From positions 1 to 64,000 of the forward strand of contig NZ_JBPWOA010000031.1 of the NCBI RefSeq assembly GCF_051781005.1: a stretch of DNA of 64,000 bases, in the 5' to 3' direction. The position numbers and the translations under genes are program-made. Below, piece by piece: positions 46,823 through 56,484 of this stretch; within the stretch, counting starts at the first letter, position 1; each line of letters begins with the position of its first letter. The notes under the pieces are model-generated. The model saw only the letters and a list, made by a program, of their open reading frames with translations. It was not told where the DNA came from and made no database searches. This DNA is from Anabaena sp051781005 (GTDB lineage Bacteria > Cyanobacteriota > Cyanobacteriia > Cyanobacteriales > Nostocaceae).

Positions 46823-48295
46823 CTAACTCAACACCCAACTAACCAAAGTTCTCACACCAAAACCGGTTGCACCTGCACCGTTGTAGCCATTTTCCTTATC
46901 TGCCCACACTGGCCCAGCAATATCTAAATGCGCCCAAGGGGTATCCTTAACAAACTGTTTGAGAAATAAAGCCGCAGTAATAGAACCACCATAACGGGGG
47001 CCTGTGTTTTTCATATCGGCAATACCAGATTTCAACCCGTCAAAATATTTGTCTTCCATTGGCATCCGCCAAATTTTTTCACCGCCAGCTTCAGAGGCTG
47101 TTTGCAGTTGGGAAGCTACAGCGTCATCAGGTGTAAATAAACCGGCGATATCGTCACCCAACGCAACTACACAAGCACCGGTGAGAGTGGCTAAATCAAC
47201 GATCGCATCTACTCCCAATTTATCAGCATAAACCAAGGCATCAGCGAGGGTTAAACGCCCTTCTGCATCGGTGTTGTTGACTTCGATTGTTTTGCCGTTA
47301 GAAGCAGTTAAGATGTCTCCTGGGCGCATAGCGCGACCGCTAATCATGTTTTCCGTAACGGCAGAAATAAAGTGAACTTCCACATCTGGTTTTAACTGAC
47401 CAATGGCTTTAGCTGCACCAAGAGTAGCTGCTGCACCACCCATATCCATTTTCATGGTTTCGATGCCGCTACCTGCACCTTTAATGTTAAGTCCGCCAGA
47501 ATCAAAGGTTACACCTTTACCGATAATTGCTAATTTGCGTTTTGGTGTTCCCGCTGGTTTGTAGGTGAGGTGAATAAATTTTGGTGGTAAATCAGAAGCT
47601 TGGGCGACTCCTAAAAATGCACCCATACCTAGTTTTTCACATTCTTCTTTTTCCAGGATTTGGATTTCTAAACCGTAATCTTTAGCGATCGCGATCGCAG
47701 TTTCTGCCATAGTAATTGGTGTCACCGCATTAGCTGGGGCTGCTACTAACTGTCTAGCCAAAATTACCCCAGAAACAATTTGATCTGCACGGGTAATAGC
47801 TGCTTCTTGTCCCCCTAATCCCAGTAAATCAATAGTTTCGATTTGGGGAGTTTTATCTTCCGGCTCTGATTTAAAGCGCGTATCTTGGTAAAGTGCTAGT
47901 TGCGTACCTTCAGCAATTGCTTGAGCCGTAGCAGCTGCATCATTATTCCACACAGGTAAACTCATCCCCAGAGTTTTGGTTTTTTGCTTTTTAGCAGTTC
48001 GCGCCACTGTAGCTGCAACACGGCGTAAAGTTTCTAGTTTCAGCGCCTCTGGTTTACCTAAACCGACTAAAATCACCTTCCGCACTGGATGACCAGCACC
48101 AGCCCGCATCACAATGGTGCTATTGAGTTTACCAGTAAATTCTTCTTCAGCAATGAGTTCTTTTAAAATTCCGCCGCATTTCTCATCTAGAGTCGCCAAA
48201 TCACCTGTTAACTCTACTGCATCTTCAAATAAAGCGATCGCTAAAGTATCACCTGTCCAATCTAATAAAGCTGTATTTGTAGGTTGAATCGTCAT
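46823..48295 (-). CDS. pepA: Leucyl aminopeptidase (cytosol aminopeptidase, M17)
   Basis: 490 residues from ATG 48295; a longer in-frame start at 48487 would translate repeat DNA and is rejected. The M17 signature NTDAEGRLTLADAL and the metal-binding FDSGGLNIK and MKMDMGGAAA segments are present. It removes N-terminal residues from peptides and forms a hexamer with two metal ions in homologues. Confidence 0.95.
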   Translation of the reverse strand: MTIQPTNTALLDWTGDTLAIALFEDAVELTGDLATLDEKCGGILKELIAEEEFTGKLNSTIVMRAGAGHPVRKVILVGLGKPEALKLETLRRVAATVARTAKKQKTKTLGMSLPVWNNDAAATAQAIAEGTQLALYQDTRFKSEPEDKTPQIETIDLLGLGGQEAAITRADQIVSGVILARQLVAAPANAVTPITMAETAIAIAKDYGLEIQILEKEECEKLGMGAFLGVAQASDLPPKFIHLTYKPAGTPKRKLAIIGKGVTFDSGGLNIKGAGSGIETMKMDMGGAAATLGAAKAIGQLKPDVEVHFISAVTENMISGRAMRPGDILTASNGKTIEVNNTDAEGRLTLADALVYADKLGVDAIVDLATLTGACVVALGDDIAGLFTPDDAVASQLQTASEAGGEKIWRMPMEDKYFDGLKSGIADMKNTGPRYGGSITAALFLKQFVKDTPWAHLDIAGPVWADKENGYNGAGATGFGVRTLVSWVLS

Positions 48296-48375
48296 TTTTG
48301 TAATGTTCTGTAAACTTTCCTTACTTGTACCAGTATTGCTCAAAATTTCCAGGGTGTGGGGACTCCTGTTAAGAT

Positions 48376-48443
48376 AATCTCTATTAGGGATTGAAACTAA
48401 CCGATCCTCACTATTGGCAAAATCTCTATTGGAGATTGAAAAC
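48376..48443 (+). repeat. Two degenerate CRISPR-type repeat cores
   Basis: AATCTCTATTAGGGATTGAA-AC (48376-48397) and AATCTCTATTGGAGATTGAA-AAC (48421-48443) are near-identical 22-23 nt cores spaced 45 bp apart. The GATTGAAA(A)C 3' end and the internal dyad are typical of cyanobacterial CRISPR repeats, but the spacing is too short for a normal repeat-spacer unit and there are no cas genes in the window. Confidence 0.5.
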
Positions 48444-48446
48444 ATA

Positions 48447-48728
48447 ATGTTGAACATCACAAACGCCAAGTTGAGCTTTTCCAGCAATAATTCTCTTGGT
48501 GAAAATGAAGCGATGAGAGAAATTGCTTACAGTATGGACTTATTGATTCCTGGATTATACTTATGGCTACCAGGAATACATATTCGCATCGGTGGTGCTA
48601 TTCCTGATGATCAACCTTATAGATATCCAGGTAAGATTCACAGTAATGCAGGAATATCTTTAGTATTACCTGGGTATAAAATATTTACAACTTTTTTGCA
48701 CCATGACCGAAATCACAGCCAACTATGA
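48447..48728 (+). CDS. Hypothetical small protein (uncertain)
   Basis: 93 codons from ATG 48447. The middle has a hydrophobic Pro/Gly-rich segment (LLIPGLYLWLPGIHIRIGG). No family recognised. It overlaps the beginning of the Rpn pseudogene and may itself be degraded or spurious. Confidence 0.25.
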   Translation: MLNITNAKLSFSSNNSLGENEAMREIAYSMDLLIPGLYLWLPGIHIRIGGAIPDDQPYRYPGKIHSNAGISLVLPGYKIFTTFLHHDRNHSQL

Positions 48729-49646
48729 TGAAACATGAAAAGAAGCAATAGGAGACTATTTTGAGTCATTTATAACTTTCTTTTATCCAGAACTTCATCA
48801 ACAAATTGATTGGACGAAAAAACCCATTTCTCTAGATAAAGAATTAGAACAGATTACCGCATCTGCGGAAACAGAAAATCGCCACGCTGATAAATTATTC
48901 CAAGTGTGGTTATTAGATAATCAAGAACTTTGGATCTTAATTCATGTAGAAGTACAAAGTCAAAATAATTCGTAATTGATAATTCGTAATTCGTAATTGC
49001 AATCAGTGGAGGCTTGAACCTACCACTGATCGTAGACCACTAAATCTTGGATTTAGTGGGGGCTTGTACCCTCTTTAATTACGAATTACGAATTACGAAT
49101 TAGTAATTATTTGGTCAACTGCTTTTTAACTTTTCTATTGTGAAACTCCTAGATTATCAGTGGGAAGACCTGGAGCAAAATAATAATGTTTTTGCTATAG
49201 TAGTAATGGCACATTTAAAGACCAAAGCCACTACGAGCAATTTATCAGCCAGAGAGCAGTGGAAATGGAATTTAGCCCGGTTACTTTATGAAAGAGGCTA
49301 TAACCGTAAAGAAATTGCTGATTTGTATAAAGTCATTGATTTAATGATGGCTTTATCTGAAGAACTACAATCAAGTTTTGAAGAAAGATTAGCTAATTAT
49401 CAGGAGGAACGAAAAATGCCCTTATTAACTAATATTGAAAGACGAGCAATAGAAAGAACTCGAAAACAAGATATTATCAAACTTTTGCAAGTCCGGTTTG
49501 GTAATATTCCGGAAAATCTAGTTGAAAAAATTAATCAAGTTGATGATATATCTTTGTCAGAGCAACTCCTTGTATCAACAATTAGCGTTAATTCTTTGGA
49601 AGAGTTTCAACAGCTAATTAACTCTAATTTGCCAGAATCAGAATAA
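48703..49646 (+). pseudogene. Rpn-family recombination-promoting nuclease/putative transposase, disrupted
   Basis: The N-terminal piece starts MTEITANYDET and hits TGA at 48736-48738, where homologues have Trp (YDEPWKEA), so it is a nonsense change. It continues YFESFITFFYPELHQQIDW ... LFQVWLLDNQELWILIHVEVQSQ, then is broken by a repeat element (about 48966-49118). The C-terminal part resumes as KLLDYQWEDLEQNNNVF and runs 49140-49646 to a DUF4351-like helical tail (LLQVRFGNIPENLVEKINQV). At least part of the central PD-(D/E)xK domain is missing. Confidence 0.8.
48966..49118. mobile_element. Hairpin repeat element with AATTCGTAATTCG ends, inserted in Rpn gene
   Basis: Ends are tandem heptamers AATTCGT (left) and ACGAATT (right) in inverted orientation. 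Inside are two further hairpins: ATCAGTGG/CCACTGAT (about 49001-49030) and CCACTAAATC/GATTTAGTGG (about 49038-49059). The whole can fold as a long stem with two arms. Non-coding; it interrupts the Rpn-type reading frame. Confidence 0.7.
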
Positions 49647-49732
49647 AACTTTTTAGTTGGTTTGGGGAAAAGTTAGGGATTTTATCTTCCCCTTTATCCC
49701 TTAACCAACTAGCGTTGAGCCGACTCAATATC

Positions 49733-50545
49733 TTAAATTTTAGTAACATGACTGTGTTTTACAGTTTCTACAAATTCATTATCTTTAAGAATTTCATACA
49801 GATTGACATTTTCCTCTAACAAACAGGCGTGTCCACTATCAGGGAGCATCACTTTCTTGGGATTGGATAAAATATTATCTAACCGTTCTACCTCACTCAC
49901 AGAAGGTAACAAGCGATCGCTCCCTCCAGCAATAAGTAAAACCTGTTGCTTCAGTTTTTGCAATCTTTCCTCTTCCACTTGAAACTCCCGCAATAACGAC
50001 AAACGCCAATTTACCGTTTCTGCGGGGAGAGAACGCATAGTTCTGAGTAGTTCATGGCGATCGCTACTAGACATACGGGATAACGATGCTAGAAATGGTA
50101 ATAATCCCAATGCACCAACATCATAAAACCATGATGGAACGAAGTCAGTTAGTTGCGATAATGAGTTCAGCCAAGGACGCAGTTGAAACGCTGAAGCTGG
50201 ATTAATTAAAATAATGCGTTTAAATAAATGTGGTGATTGGATAGCGACTTTCATGGCCAAACAACCGCCAAAAGACTCCCCACATAAGTAAACTGGACGG
50301 TGGCAGCTTTTTTCCAATTCCGCGTGAATCAAGTCTAAAACGTTCTTCGTTAGCACCTCCCACGTGGTGAGGTCTTGTCTGGGGATCGCCAAACAACGGA
50401 CATCAAAGCCAATTTCTAAACCGGCAGTTTGCGATCGCAACAGTTGACCACTTCCATCCATTCCTGGTAAATAGACAAACAGCGGGTATTCTGGTTGTAT
50501 GCGTTTGGGAGTCAGGAAACAAGGTTTAAGTTCAACGTCTGCCAT
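49733..50545 (-). CDS. Alpha/beta-fold hydrolase
   Basis: 270 residues. The nucleophile elbow is CGESFGG (Ser about 91), preceded by VYLPGMDGSGQLL (oxyanion region); the acid is in AGGSDRLLPS and the His in DSGHACLLEE. A serine hydrolase or acyltransferase-like enzyme of unknown substrate. Confidence 0.85.
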   Translation of the reverse strand: MADVELKPCFLTPKRIQPEYPLFVYLPGMDGSGQLLRSQTAGLEIGFDVRCLAIPRQDLTTWEVLTKNVLDLIHAELEKSCHRPVYLCGESFGGCLAMKVAIQSPHLFKRIILINPASAFQLRPWLNSLSQLTDFVPSWFYDVGALGLLPFLASLSRMSSSDRHELLRTMRSLPAETVNWRLSLLREFQVEEERLQKLKQQVLLIAGGSDRLLPSVSEVERLDNILSNPKKVMLPDSGHACLLEENVNLYEILKDNEFVETVKHSHVTKI

Positions 50546-51604
50546 TTTACCAAGGTGTATATCTTTATTTATTGACCTTGTTTAACTCTACACTTTCACT
50601 TGCGCTGATGGGGAGATGGGGAGATGAGGAGGAAAAAAAGTTTAGATTGGACATGAACAAATACAATCCAAAATCCTTTCATTCAATAATTTCTGCCTTT
50701 TGCCTCCAGCATAGCCACCTCAAATCACAAAAATCAACTTTTCTAGACAAAAAATAGCCAACTCTGAAACCCTGATTACAGAATTAAGTAAAGTTTCAAT
50801 GAATTATATAGAAATAAGTGAAAGCACTTCATCGACCCTTCACAAATTCACTCAAGATAGATAATTGGTAATTGGAAATAGCTGACCGTAGCTTTAGCCA
50901 TTCATCCTTAAAACCTGAAGGGTATAATACACTTAATATCCTGATGAAAAAATTACCAATAATTACCTTTTTTAGGGAAAGATCCCTACTAGAAAAACAG
51001 CCAAATTACGCTAAATTAGCCCGCCATACCAAATGAGAAAATTCCTGCCAAAATACACTGTAATCGTGAAGCATAAGCATTGAAAATAATGCTAAAAAGT
51101 CATGAAAAATATCTAATCCTCTAGTTAGACTTATAGCTAATTAATATCTTTTTTCTGAAAAAATATTAGTTTTTCTTGATGTAATTTTTACATTTCTTTA
51201 CCATAGCCTAGTCTGTCTATGGCTAACGCCACGCTGCACTATAAGTTAGAAATGTCTAAATAACAGAGGTAGCTATATTTTTTGAATTGAGGTTAGTGTA
51301 TTTTCTATAACATCTATTTGTAACAATTAATGGAACCAACAGCTTTCACCATGATTATTAGCAACTACTATCCTCAAATTTGCGATAAATTAGCCGATTT
51401 TCTAGATACTACAAAAAAATTCTGGAGTCGAGAAATTTGCTAATATTAAATTGCTGCTGGCAAAAATAGTGGCAATGTTATATAATTGCTTGGTTTTGCG
51501 GGATTAACTAAGAAAACTGTATGAAGAAGTAATTCAGAATGCAGAAGTGCCACTCCTGGAACTCATGAATTTTTTCTTGTTAATAATTTGTTTTTTTAAT
51601 TTAC
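50546..51604. other. 1059-bp intergenic region
   Basis: Mostly AT-rich with no supported gene. Short repeat pieces occur (GGTAATTGGAAAT at about 50867; GTCTATGGCTAACGCCACGC at about 51213). Divergent promoters for the hydrolase and metG presumably lie here. Confidence 0.45.
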
Positions 51605-53206
51605 ATGAATCTAGTGAATAAAACAAAAAATACCTTTGTACTGACAACACCTTTATACTATGTAAACGATGTTCCTCATATTGGCAGTGCTTATACAACA
51701 ATAGCTGCGGATGTAGTAGCCAGGTTTCAACGCTTGTTGGGACATCAAGTACTGCTAATTACGGGTACAGATGAACATGGGCAAAAAATTCAGCGTTCAG
51801 CTGAAACTTTAGGAAAAGCACCACAGGAATTTTGTGATCAAATAGTACCCAGTTTCCTCAACTTGTGGCAGGTTCTGAATATTCAATATGATCGCTTTAG
51901 TCGCACTACTGCTGCGAATCATCAAGCAATTGTCAAAGAATTCTTTCAGCGAGTTTGGGAAAATGGCGATATTTACCAAGGACAACAAAAAGGTTGGTAC
52001 TGCGTATCCTGTGAAGAATTTAAAGAAGAACGAGAACTGCTAGATGGCAAACGTTGCCCCATACATACTACCAAGGCAGTAGAGTGGCGAGACGAGCAGA
52101 ACTACTTTTTCCGTTTATCCAAGTATCAAACCAAGCTGGAGGAATTTTATCAGTCTAGACCAGATTTTATCCAGCCAGCAAGTCGGCGGAATGAAGTTCT
52201 TAGCTTTGTTAGTCAAGGTTTGCAAGACTTTTCGATTTCGCGGGTGAACTTAGATTGGGGTTTTCCCGTACCCGTGGATTCTAAACATACTCTTTATGTC
52301 TGGTTTGACGCGCTACTTGGTTATGTCACCGCATTGTTAGAACCCGATGCAGAACCAACTTTAGCCAATGCTTTAAAAACATGGTGGCCAATTAATCTCC
52401 ACCTGATAGGTAAAGATATATTGCGCTTTCATGCAGTTTACTGGCCAGCAATGCTGATGTCAGCTAATTTACCCTTACCAGAGCGAGTATTTGGCCATGG
52501 ATTTTTGACTAAAGATGGTCAAAAAATGGGGAAAACTCTGGGCAATACCCTTGATCCTATCGCATTAGTCCAAAGTTATGGTAGTGATGCCGTTCGTTAT
52601 TACTTCCTTAAGGAAATCGAATTTGGCAAGGATGGAGATTTTAATGAAATTAGGTTCATTAATGTTCTGAATGCAGATTTGGCAAATGATTTAGGTAATT
52701 TGTTAAATCGCACCTTGAACATGGTGAAAAAATACTGCGCTGGTAAAGTACCTTCAATTGCTCCAGAAGTTATTCCGGCTGAGAATCCTTTAAAAGCGAT
52801 TGGTTTACGTCTAGGGGAGCAGGTGAAACAAGCCTATGAGACACCAGCTTTCAGTGAAGCTTGTCTAGCTGTTCTTTCACTGGTACAAGCCAGCAACAAG
52901 TTTATTGATGAACAAGCTCCTTGGTCATTATATAAGCAAGGAAAACAGGAAGAAGTGGAAGCAGTGCTGTACACGGTTCTCGAATCTGTGAGACTAGCAG
53001 CTTATCTCCTATCTCCAATTATTCCTAATATCAGCAGTGATATTTACCAGCAACTAGGATGGGGCATAAACTTTAACGATCAACCAGAAAGTTCAATTGC
53101 TGCTCCTTTTTCTACCCATGCTCAATGGGGTCTACTTTCAGATAAACAACAGTTGGGTACACCCCAACCAATTTTTAAACGTATAGAACCACTAAAAAAC
53201 GATTAG
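51605..53206 (+). CDS. metG: Methionyl-tRNA synthetase
   Basis: 533 residues, class Ia. The HIGH motif is PHIGSAYTT (about 24-32); a zinc knuckle-type insert WYCVSCEEF ... CPIH follows; the KMSKS loop is KMGKTLGNTLDP (about 302-313). The C-terminal tRNA-binding (Arc1p-like) domain present in longer bacterial forms is absent, as is common in cyanobacteria. Confidence 0.95.
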   Translation: MNLVNKTKNTFVLTTPLYYVNDVPHIGSAYTTIAADVVARFQRLLGHQVLLITGTDEHGQKIQRSAETLGKAPQEFCDQIVPSFLNLWQVLNIQYDRFSRTTAANHQAIVKEFFQRVWENGDIYQGQQKGWYCVSCEEFKEERELLDGKRCPIHTTKAVEWRDEQNYFFRLSKYQTKLEEFYQSRPDFIQPASRRNEVLSFVSQGLQDFSISRVNLDWGFPVPVDSKHTLYVWFDALLGYVTALLEPDAEPTLANALKTWWPINLHLIGKDILRFHAVYWPAMLMSANLPLPERVFGHGFLTKDGQKMGKTLGNTLDPIALVQSYGSDAVRYYFLKEIEFGKDGDFNEIRFINVLNADLANDLGNLLNRTLNMVKKYCAGKVPSIAPEVIPAENPLKAIGLRLGEQVKQAYETPAFSEACLAVLSLVQASNKFIDEQAPWSLYKQGKQEEVEAVLYTVLESVRLAAYLLSPIIPNISSDIYQQLGWGINFNDQPESSIAAPFSTHAQWGLLSDKQQLGTPQPIFKRIEPLKND

Positions 53207-53556
53207 TACTTGCAATTTTTGATTGACTTTAAAGACTGAATAGGGGCTTAACTTAATTTAGCCCCGGAAAATTATCATCAGCCAATCTAAGAAGTATGTA
53301 AAAGTTATACCAAGAAAGAAAAAAATGGCGACAGATGGGATGTACATAACCTAGATGCACAAAGCGATTCCCAATCCCTTCGGGTGGCACGCCTAACGGT
53401 GTTAGCGTATCTCCACGAAGTGTCACAGCAGCACCCCTACAGCCAAGCAAGCTACATGGGGGAAACTCCCAAGATCGCGCTGCTTCACCAAAATCCAAAA
53501 TGGTATTAGTGATTTCTATCAAAAATAACAGGGATAAAAACTGAGGTATGAGAACA
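53207..53556. other. 350-bp intergenic region with interspersed repeat
   Basis: No gene. A repeat of the type CCCTTCGGGTGGCACGCC / GTATCTCCACGAAGTGTC lies at 53376-53425; similar material is inside the TrmH-type gene and at about 61040. Confidence 0.45.
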
Positions 53557-54186
53557 ATGTTGAATAATTTGGAAAACGACTCAATATTTACACCAGAACA
53601 AGTTTTAGAAAATCGTGGTCGTGTCGCCATATTTATAGATGGCTCAAATTTATTTTATGCGGCTTTACAATTAGGAATTGAAATTGATTACACTAAGCTT
53701 TTATGTCGGTTAACTGGTGGATCAAGGCTGTTACGGGCTTTTTTCTATACTGGTGTAGACCGGACAAATGAGAAACAACAGGGGTTTCTGCTCTGGATGC
53801 GTCGCAATGGTTACCGAGTCATTGCTAAGGATTTGGTACAACTGCCAGATGGCTCAAAAAAAGCTAACCTGGACGTAGAAATAGCTGTTGATATGATGGC
53901 GCTTGTTGATTCCTATGATACCGCAGTTTTAGTTAGCGGTGACGGCGATTTGGCTTATGCTGTAAATTCGGTCAGCTATCGGGGTGTCCGGGTAGAGGTG
54001 GTGAGTTTGCGGTCGATGACTAGTGATAGCTTAATTAATGTGAGCGATCGCTATATTGATTTAGAAGCCATCAAAGAAGATATCCAAAAAACACCCCGTC
54101 AAAGCTATCCATATCGACCTTTATCTAGTATGGGTTTTTTGGATGAGCATCGAGATAGTGAAGGACATCTAGAAATTCCTGAATAA
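53557..54186 (+). CDS. NYN-domain protein (LabA/PIN-like RNase fold)
   Basis: 209 residues from ATG 53557 (GAGG 10 nt upstream; the ATG at 53548 is too close to it). NYN core: FIDGSNLFYA, KANLDVEIAVDMM and LVSGDGDLAYAV supply the conserved acidic residues. LabA-like proteins in cyanobacteria are linked to gene-expression feedback; a PIN-type RNase role is likely for the fold. It overlaps the next gene by one base (TAATG). Confidence 0.85.
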   Translation: MLNNLENDSIFTPEQVLENRGRVAIFIDGSNLFYAALQLGIEIDYTKLLCRLTGGSRLLRAFFYTGVDRTNEKQQGFLLWMRRNGYRVIAKDLVQLPDGSKKANLDVEIAVDMMALVDSYDTAVLVSGDGDLAYAVNSVSYRGVRVEVVSLRSMTSDSLINVSDRYIDLEAIKEDIQKTPRQSYPYRPLSSMGFLDEHRDSEGHLEIPE

Positions 54187-55445
54187 TGCAACATCAAAAA
54201 GGCAGGACGAATGGAAGCAGAAATTCAAAACTTCAGGGGGGAAGTAAAACCAACTCCCCCCACTTCTATTCATGGTCATGGGAAAAATTATGGGAAAATT
54301 TTAAATTGCCACAAAATTGGTCTTACCTGCCTTTGACCTTATTTTTGGTCATTGGTTTATTTTCCTGTGGGACTCCATCTCCTACTAAACCAGATACAGG
54401 AGATGCATCTAACCAAGATAGAGATAGTAAGTTGACTTTCTTTGGTGTAGCATTAGAACAATTTGATGAAGTAGGCAGACCTATCTGGAAAGTTAAAGCT
54501 ATTAGAGCAAAATATACCAAAGAAAAGGAAATTGGTGAGGCTGAAAATCCTGATGGCGAACTTTACCAAGATGGCAAAGTAGTTTACACAATTAAAGCAG
54601 AAAAAGCCGACATTCAGCAAGATGGTAAACAACTGTTGCTCAGAGGTAAAATTCTAGCTACAGATCCTGTCAATGGTGTAGTCTTGCAAGGTAATGAATT
54701 AGAATGGCGACCCCAAGAAGATTTATTGATTGTTCGTAATCAGTTAAATGGTAATCATAAACAATTAAAAGCTACAGCCCAGGAAGCAAGAGTAAAAACT
54801 CGTGAACAACGGGTAGAATTTTCTGGGAAAGTAGTTGCAACTTCTAATGATCCACAATTGCAAATGCGAACAGAGCATTTAATTTGGCAAGTCAAAGAAG
54901 AGAAATTAATTGGTGATCGCCCTATTCAAATTGACCGTTATAAAGATAATAAAATAACTGATCGTGGTCAGGGAAATGCAGCAGAAATTAATTTAAAAAC
55001 AAAAGTTGCTACTATTCAACCAAAAGCCCAATTAGAGTTACTAGACCCATCTATGCAGATAACTAGTAACTCTATGACCTGGAACATTAACCAAGAGATT
55101 GTGAAAACAAATTCCCCTGTGCGTGTTTTTCACAAGACTGAAAATGTAACTGTCACTGGAAATCAAGGGGAGATGAAAATCTCACAAAAAACAGTTTATT
55201 TAACAGGCAATGTCAATGCAGTAGGGCAACGTCGTCAGTCTTTAAAATCAAATAAACTTACTTGGTATTTAGACAGAAAACTACTAGAAGCCCAGGGAAA
55301 TATAGTTTATCGTCAAGTTGACCCCCAATTAAATTTCACGGGTGAAACAGCCATTGGGAATCTGCAAACAGAAAATATTGTTGTTAAAGGTGGCAATTCT
55401 AAAGGGCGAGTGCTAACAGAAATTATTCCCCAAGATGGTAGTTAG
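54186..55445 (+). CDS. LptC/OstA-like lipopolysaccharide transport lipoprotein
   Basis: 419 residues. A positively charged N-terminus, a hydrophobic segment ending in lipobox LFSC (about 60), then LptC-like beta-taco strands repeated over about 90-400 (TFFGVALEQFDEVGRPIWKVKA; VFHKTENVTVTGNQGEM). It likely forms part of the periplasmic bridge carrying lipopolysaccharide to the outer membrane. Starts one base inside the stop of the NYN gene, so it is translationally coupled. Confidence 0.8.
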   Translation: MQHQKGRTNGSRNSKLQGGSKTNSPHFYSWSWEKLWENFKLPQNWSYLPLTLFLVIGLFSCGTPSPTKPDTGDASNQDRDSKLTFFGVALEQFDEVGRPIWKVKAIRAKYTKEKEIGEAENPDGELYQDGKVVYTIKAEKADIQQDGKQLLLRGKILATDPVNGVVLQGNELEWRPQEDLLIVRNQLNGNHKQLKATAQEARVKTREQRVEFSGKVVATSNDPQLQMRTEHLIWQVKEEKLIGDRPIQIDRYKDNKITDRGQGNAAEINLKTKVATIQPKAQLELLDPSMQITSNSMTWNINQEIVKTNSPVRVFHKTENVTVTGNQGEMKISQKTVYLTGNVNAVGQRRQSLKSNKLTWYLDRKLLEAQGNIVYRQVDPQLNFTGETAIGNLQTENIVVKGGNSKGRVLTEIIPQDGS

Positions 55446-55669
55446 CGCTGGCTGAAAAATTCATGAAAAGGCAAGAGAAAGATTTACTAAGTAGTAAGTA
55501 GTTACACTTATTCCTAACTAATAAGTATCCTGTAAATCCTGATTCATACATGAACAACATGACCCAAAACATAGACCATGAGAGCTTATTTAAAGAGAAG
55601 CATTTGATGGGTTTTGCTGTTGCTCTACCCATCTGACAAAATAAAGTCTCCTATTGCCCCTATTTCCTA

Positions 55670-56263
55670 CTAACTTTGTGTTTGGGGAACTTGATTGACC
55701 TGATTCATTTCTGCTATCATCTTCTCTTTATTACGTCTGCGGATTTTGGCGTACATTTGAATACTCACAGCCATGAAAATCACTAAACCAAAAATCAGCC
55801 AAGCAGTGATATCTGTGGGTAGGTTATTCTTGAATATAGCCAACATGACAATCACAACTAGTAATAGTGTAGGTGCTTCATTTAAAGCCCGCAATTGTTG
55901 TCCACTCCACTTACATTCATCTGCGGCTAATTGTTTCATTAACCTACCACAGTAGTGATGATAGACAAGTAAAATACCCACAAACCCTAATTTGAAATGT
56001 AACCAAGTTTCTTTTAATAAATCTGGGTTGGTGGATAGGATACCAATAGCCATTGCTACCGTTACTATCATTCCTGGGACGGTGATAATGTGGTAGAGAC
56101 GCTTTTCCATAATTTGATACTGGTTTTTCAGTATCGTCTTTGCGGGTTCTGGTTCTTGGTTCGCTTCAACGTGGTAGATAAAAAGACGCACTAGGTAGAA
56201 TAAGCCAGCAAACCAAACAACAAACCCAATAATGTGAAATGCTTTAAACCAGGAATAAGCCAT
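55670..56263 (-). CDS. hemJ: Protoporphyrinogen oxidase HemJ
   Basis: 197 residues, four to five membrane helices. The conserved start WFKAFHIIGFVVWFAGLFYL with the functional His, MEKRLYHIITVPGM and KLGFVGILLVYHHYCGRLM match HemJ, the cyanobacterial enzyme oxidising protoporphyrinogen IX in heme and chlorophyll synthesis. Confidence 0.9.
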   Translation of the reverse strand: MAYSWFKAFHIIGFVVWFAGLFYLVRLFIYHVEANQEPEPAKTILKNQYQIMEKRLYHIITVPGMIVTVAMAIGILSTNPDLLKETWLHFKLGFVGILLVYHHYCGRLMKQLAADECKWSGQQLRALNEAPTLLLVVIVMLAIFKNNLPTDITAWLIFGLVIFMAVSIQMYAKIRRRNKEKMIAEMNQVNQVPQTQS

Positions 56264-56484
56264 GAATTGTAACCTGCCTTAATCAATTTACAAATGATTG
56301 CATTTACTCTCATTATCAGGTTACGGCAATTCTTGACAAGGATGCAGATTAGGTTAAGAACTGTAAATACTTTGTCATAATGGCAATAATTACTTTGTCA
56401 TTCTGAACGAAGTGAAGAATCTTCGAGATGCTTCGTACCTCAGCATGACAGTCATCACTTACGTAAAGCGAGATGACAATCATC

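Noticed and set aside
48376..48443. Functional CRISPR array
   Set aside because: Only two degenerate cores, 45-bp spacing and no cas genes in the window.
48296..48487. 64-codon N-terminal extension of pepA
   Set aside because: The extension is translated CRISPR-like repeat and spacer DNA; the ATG at 48295 matches the family N-terminus.
50572..50757. 61-codon frame in the spacer upstream of metG
   Set aside because: Low-complexity, no start context, no similarity to anything recognised.
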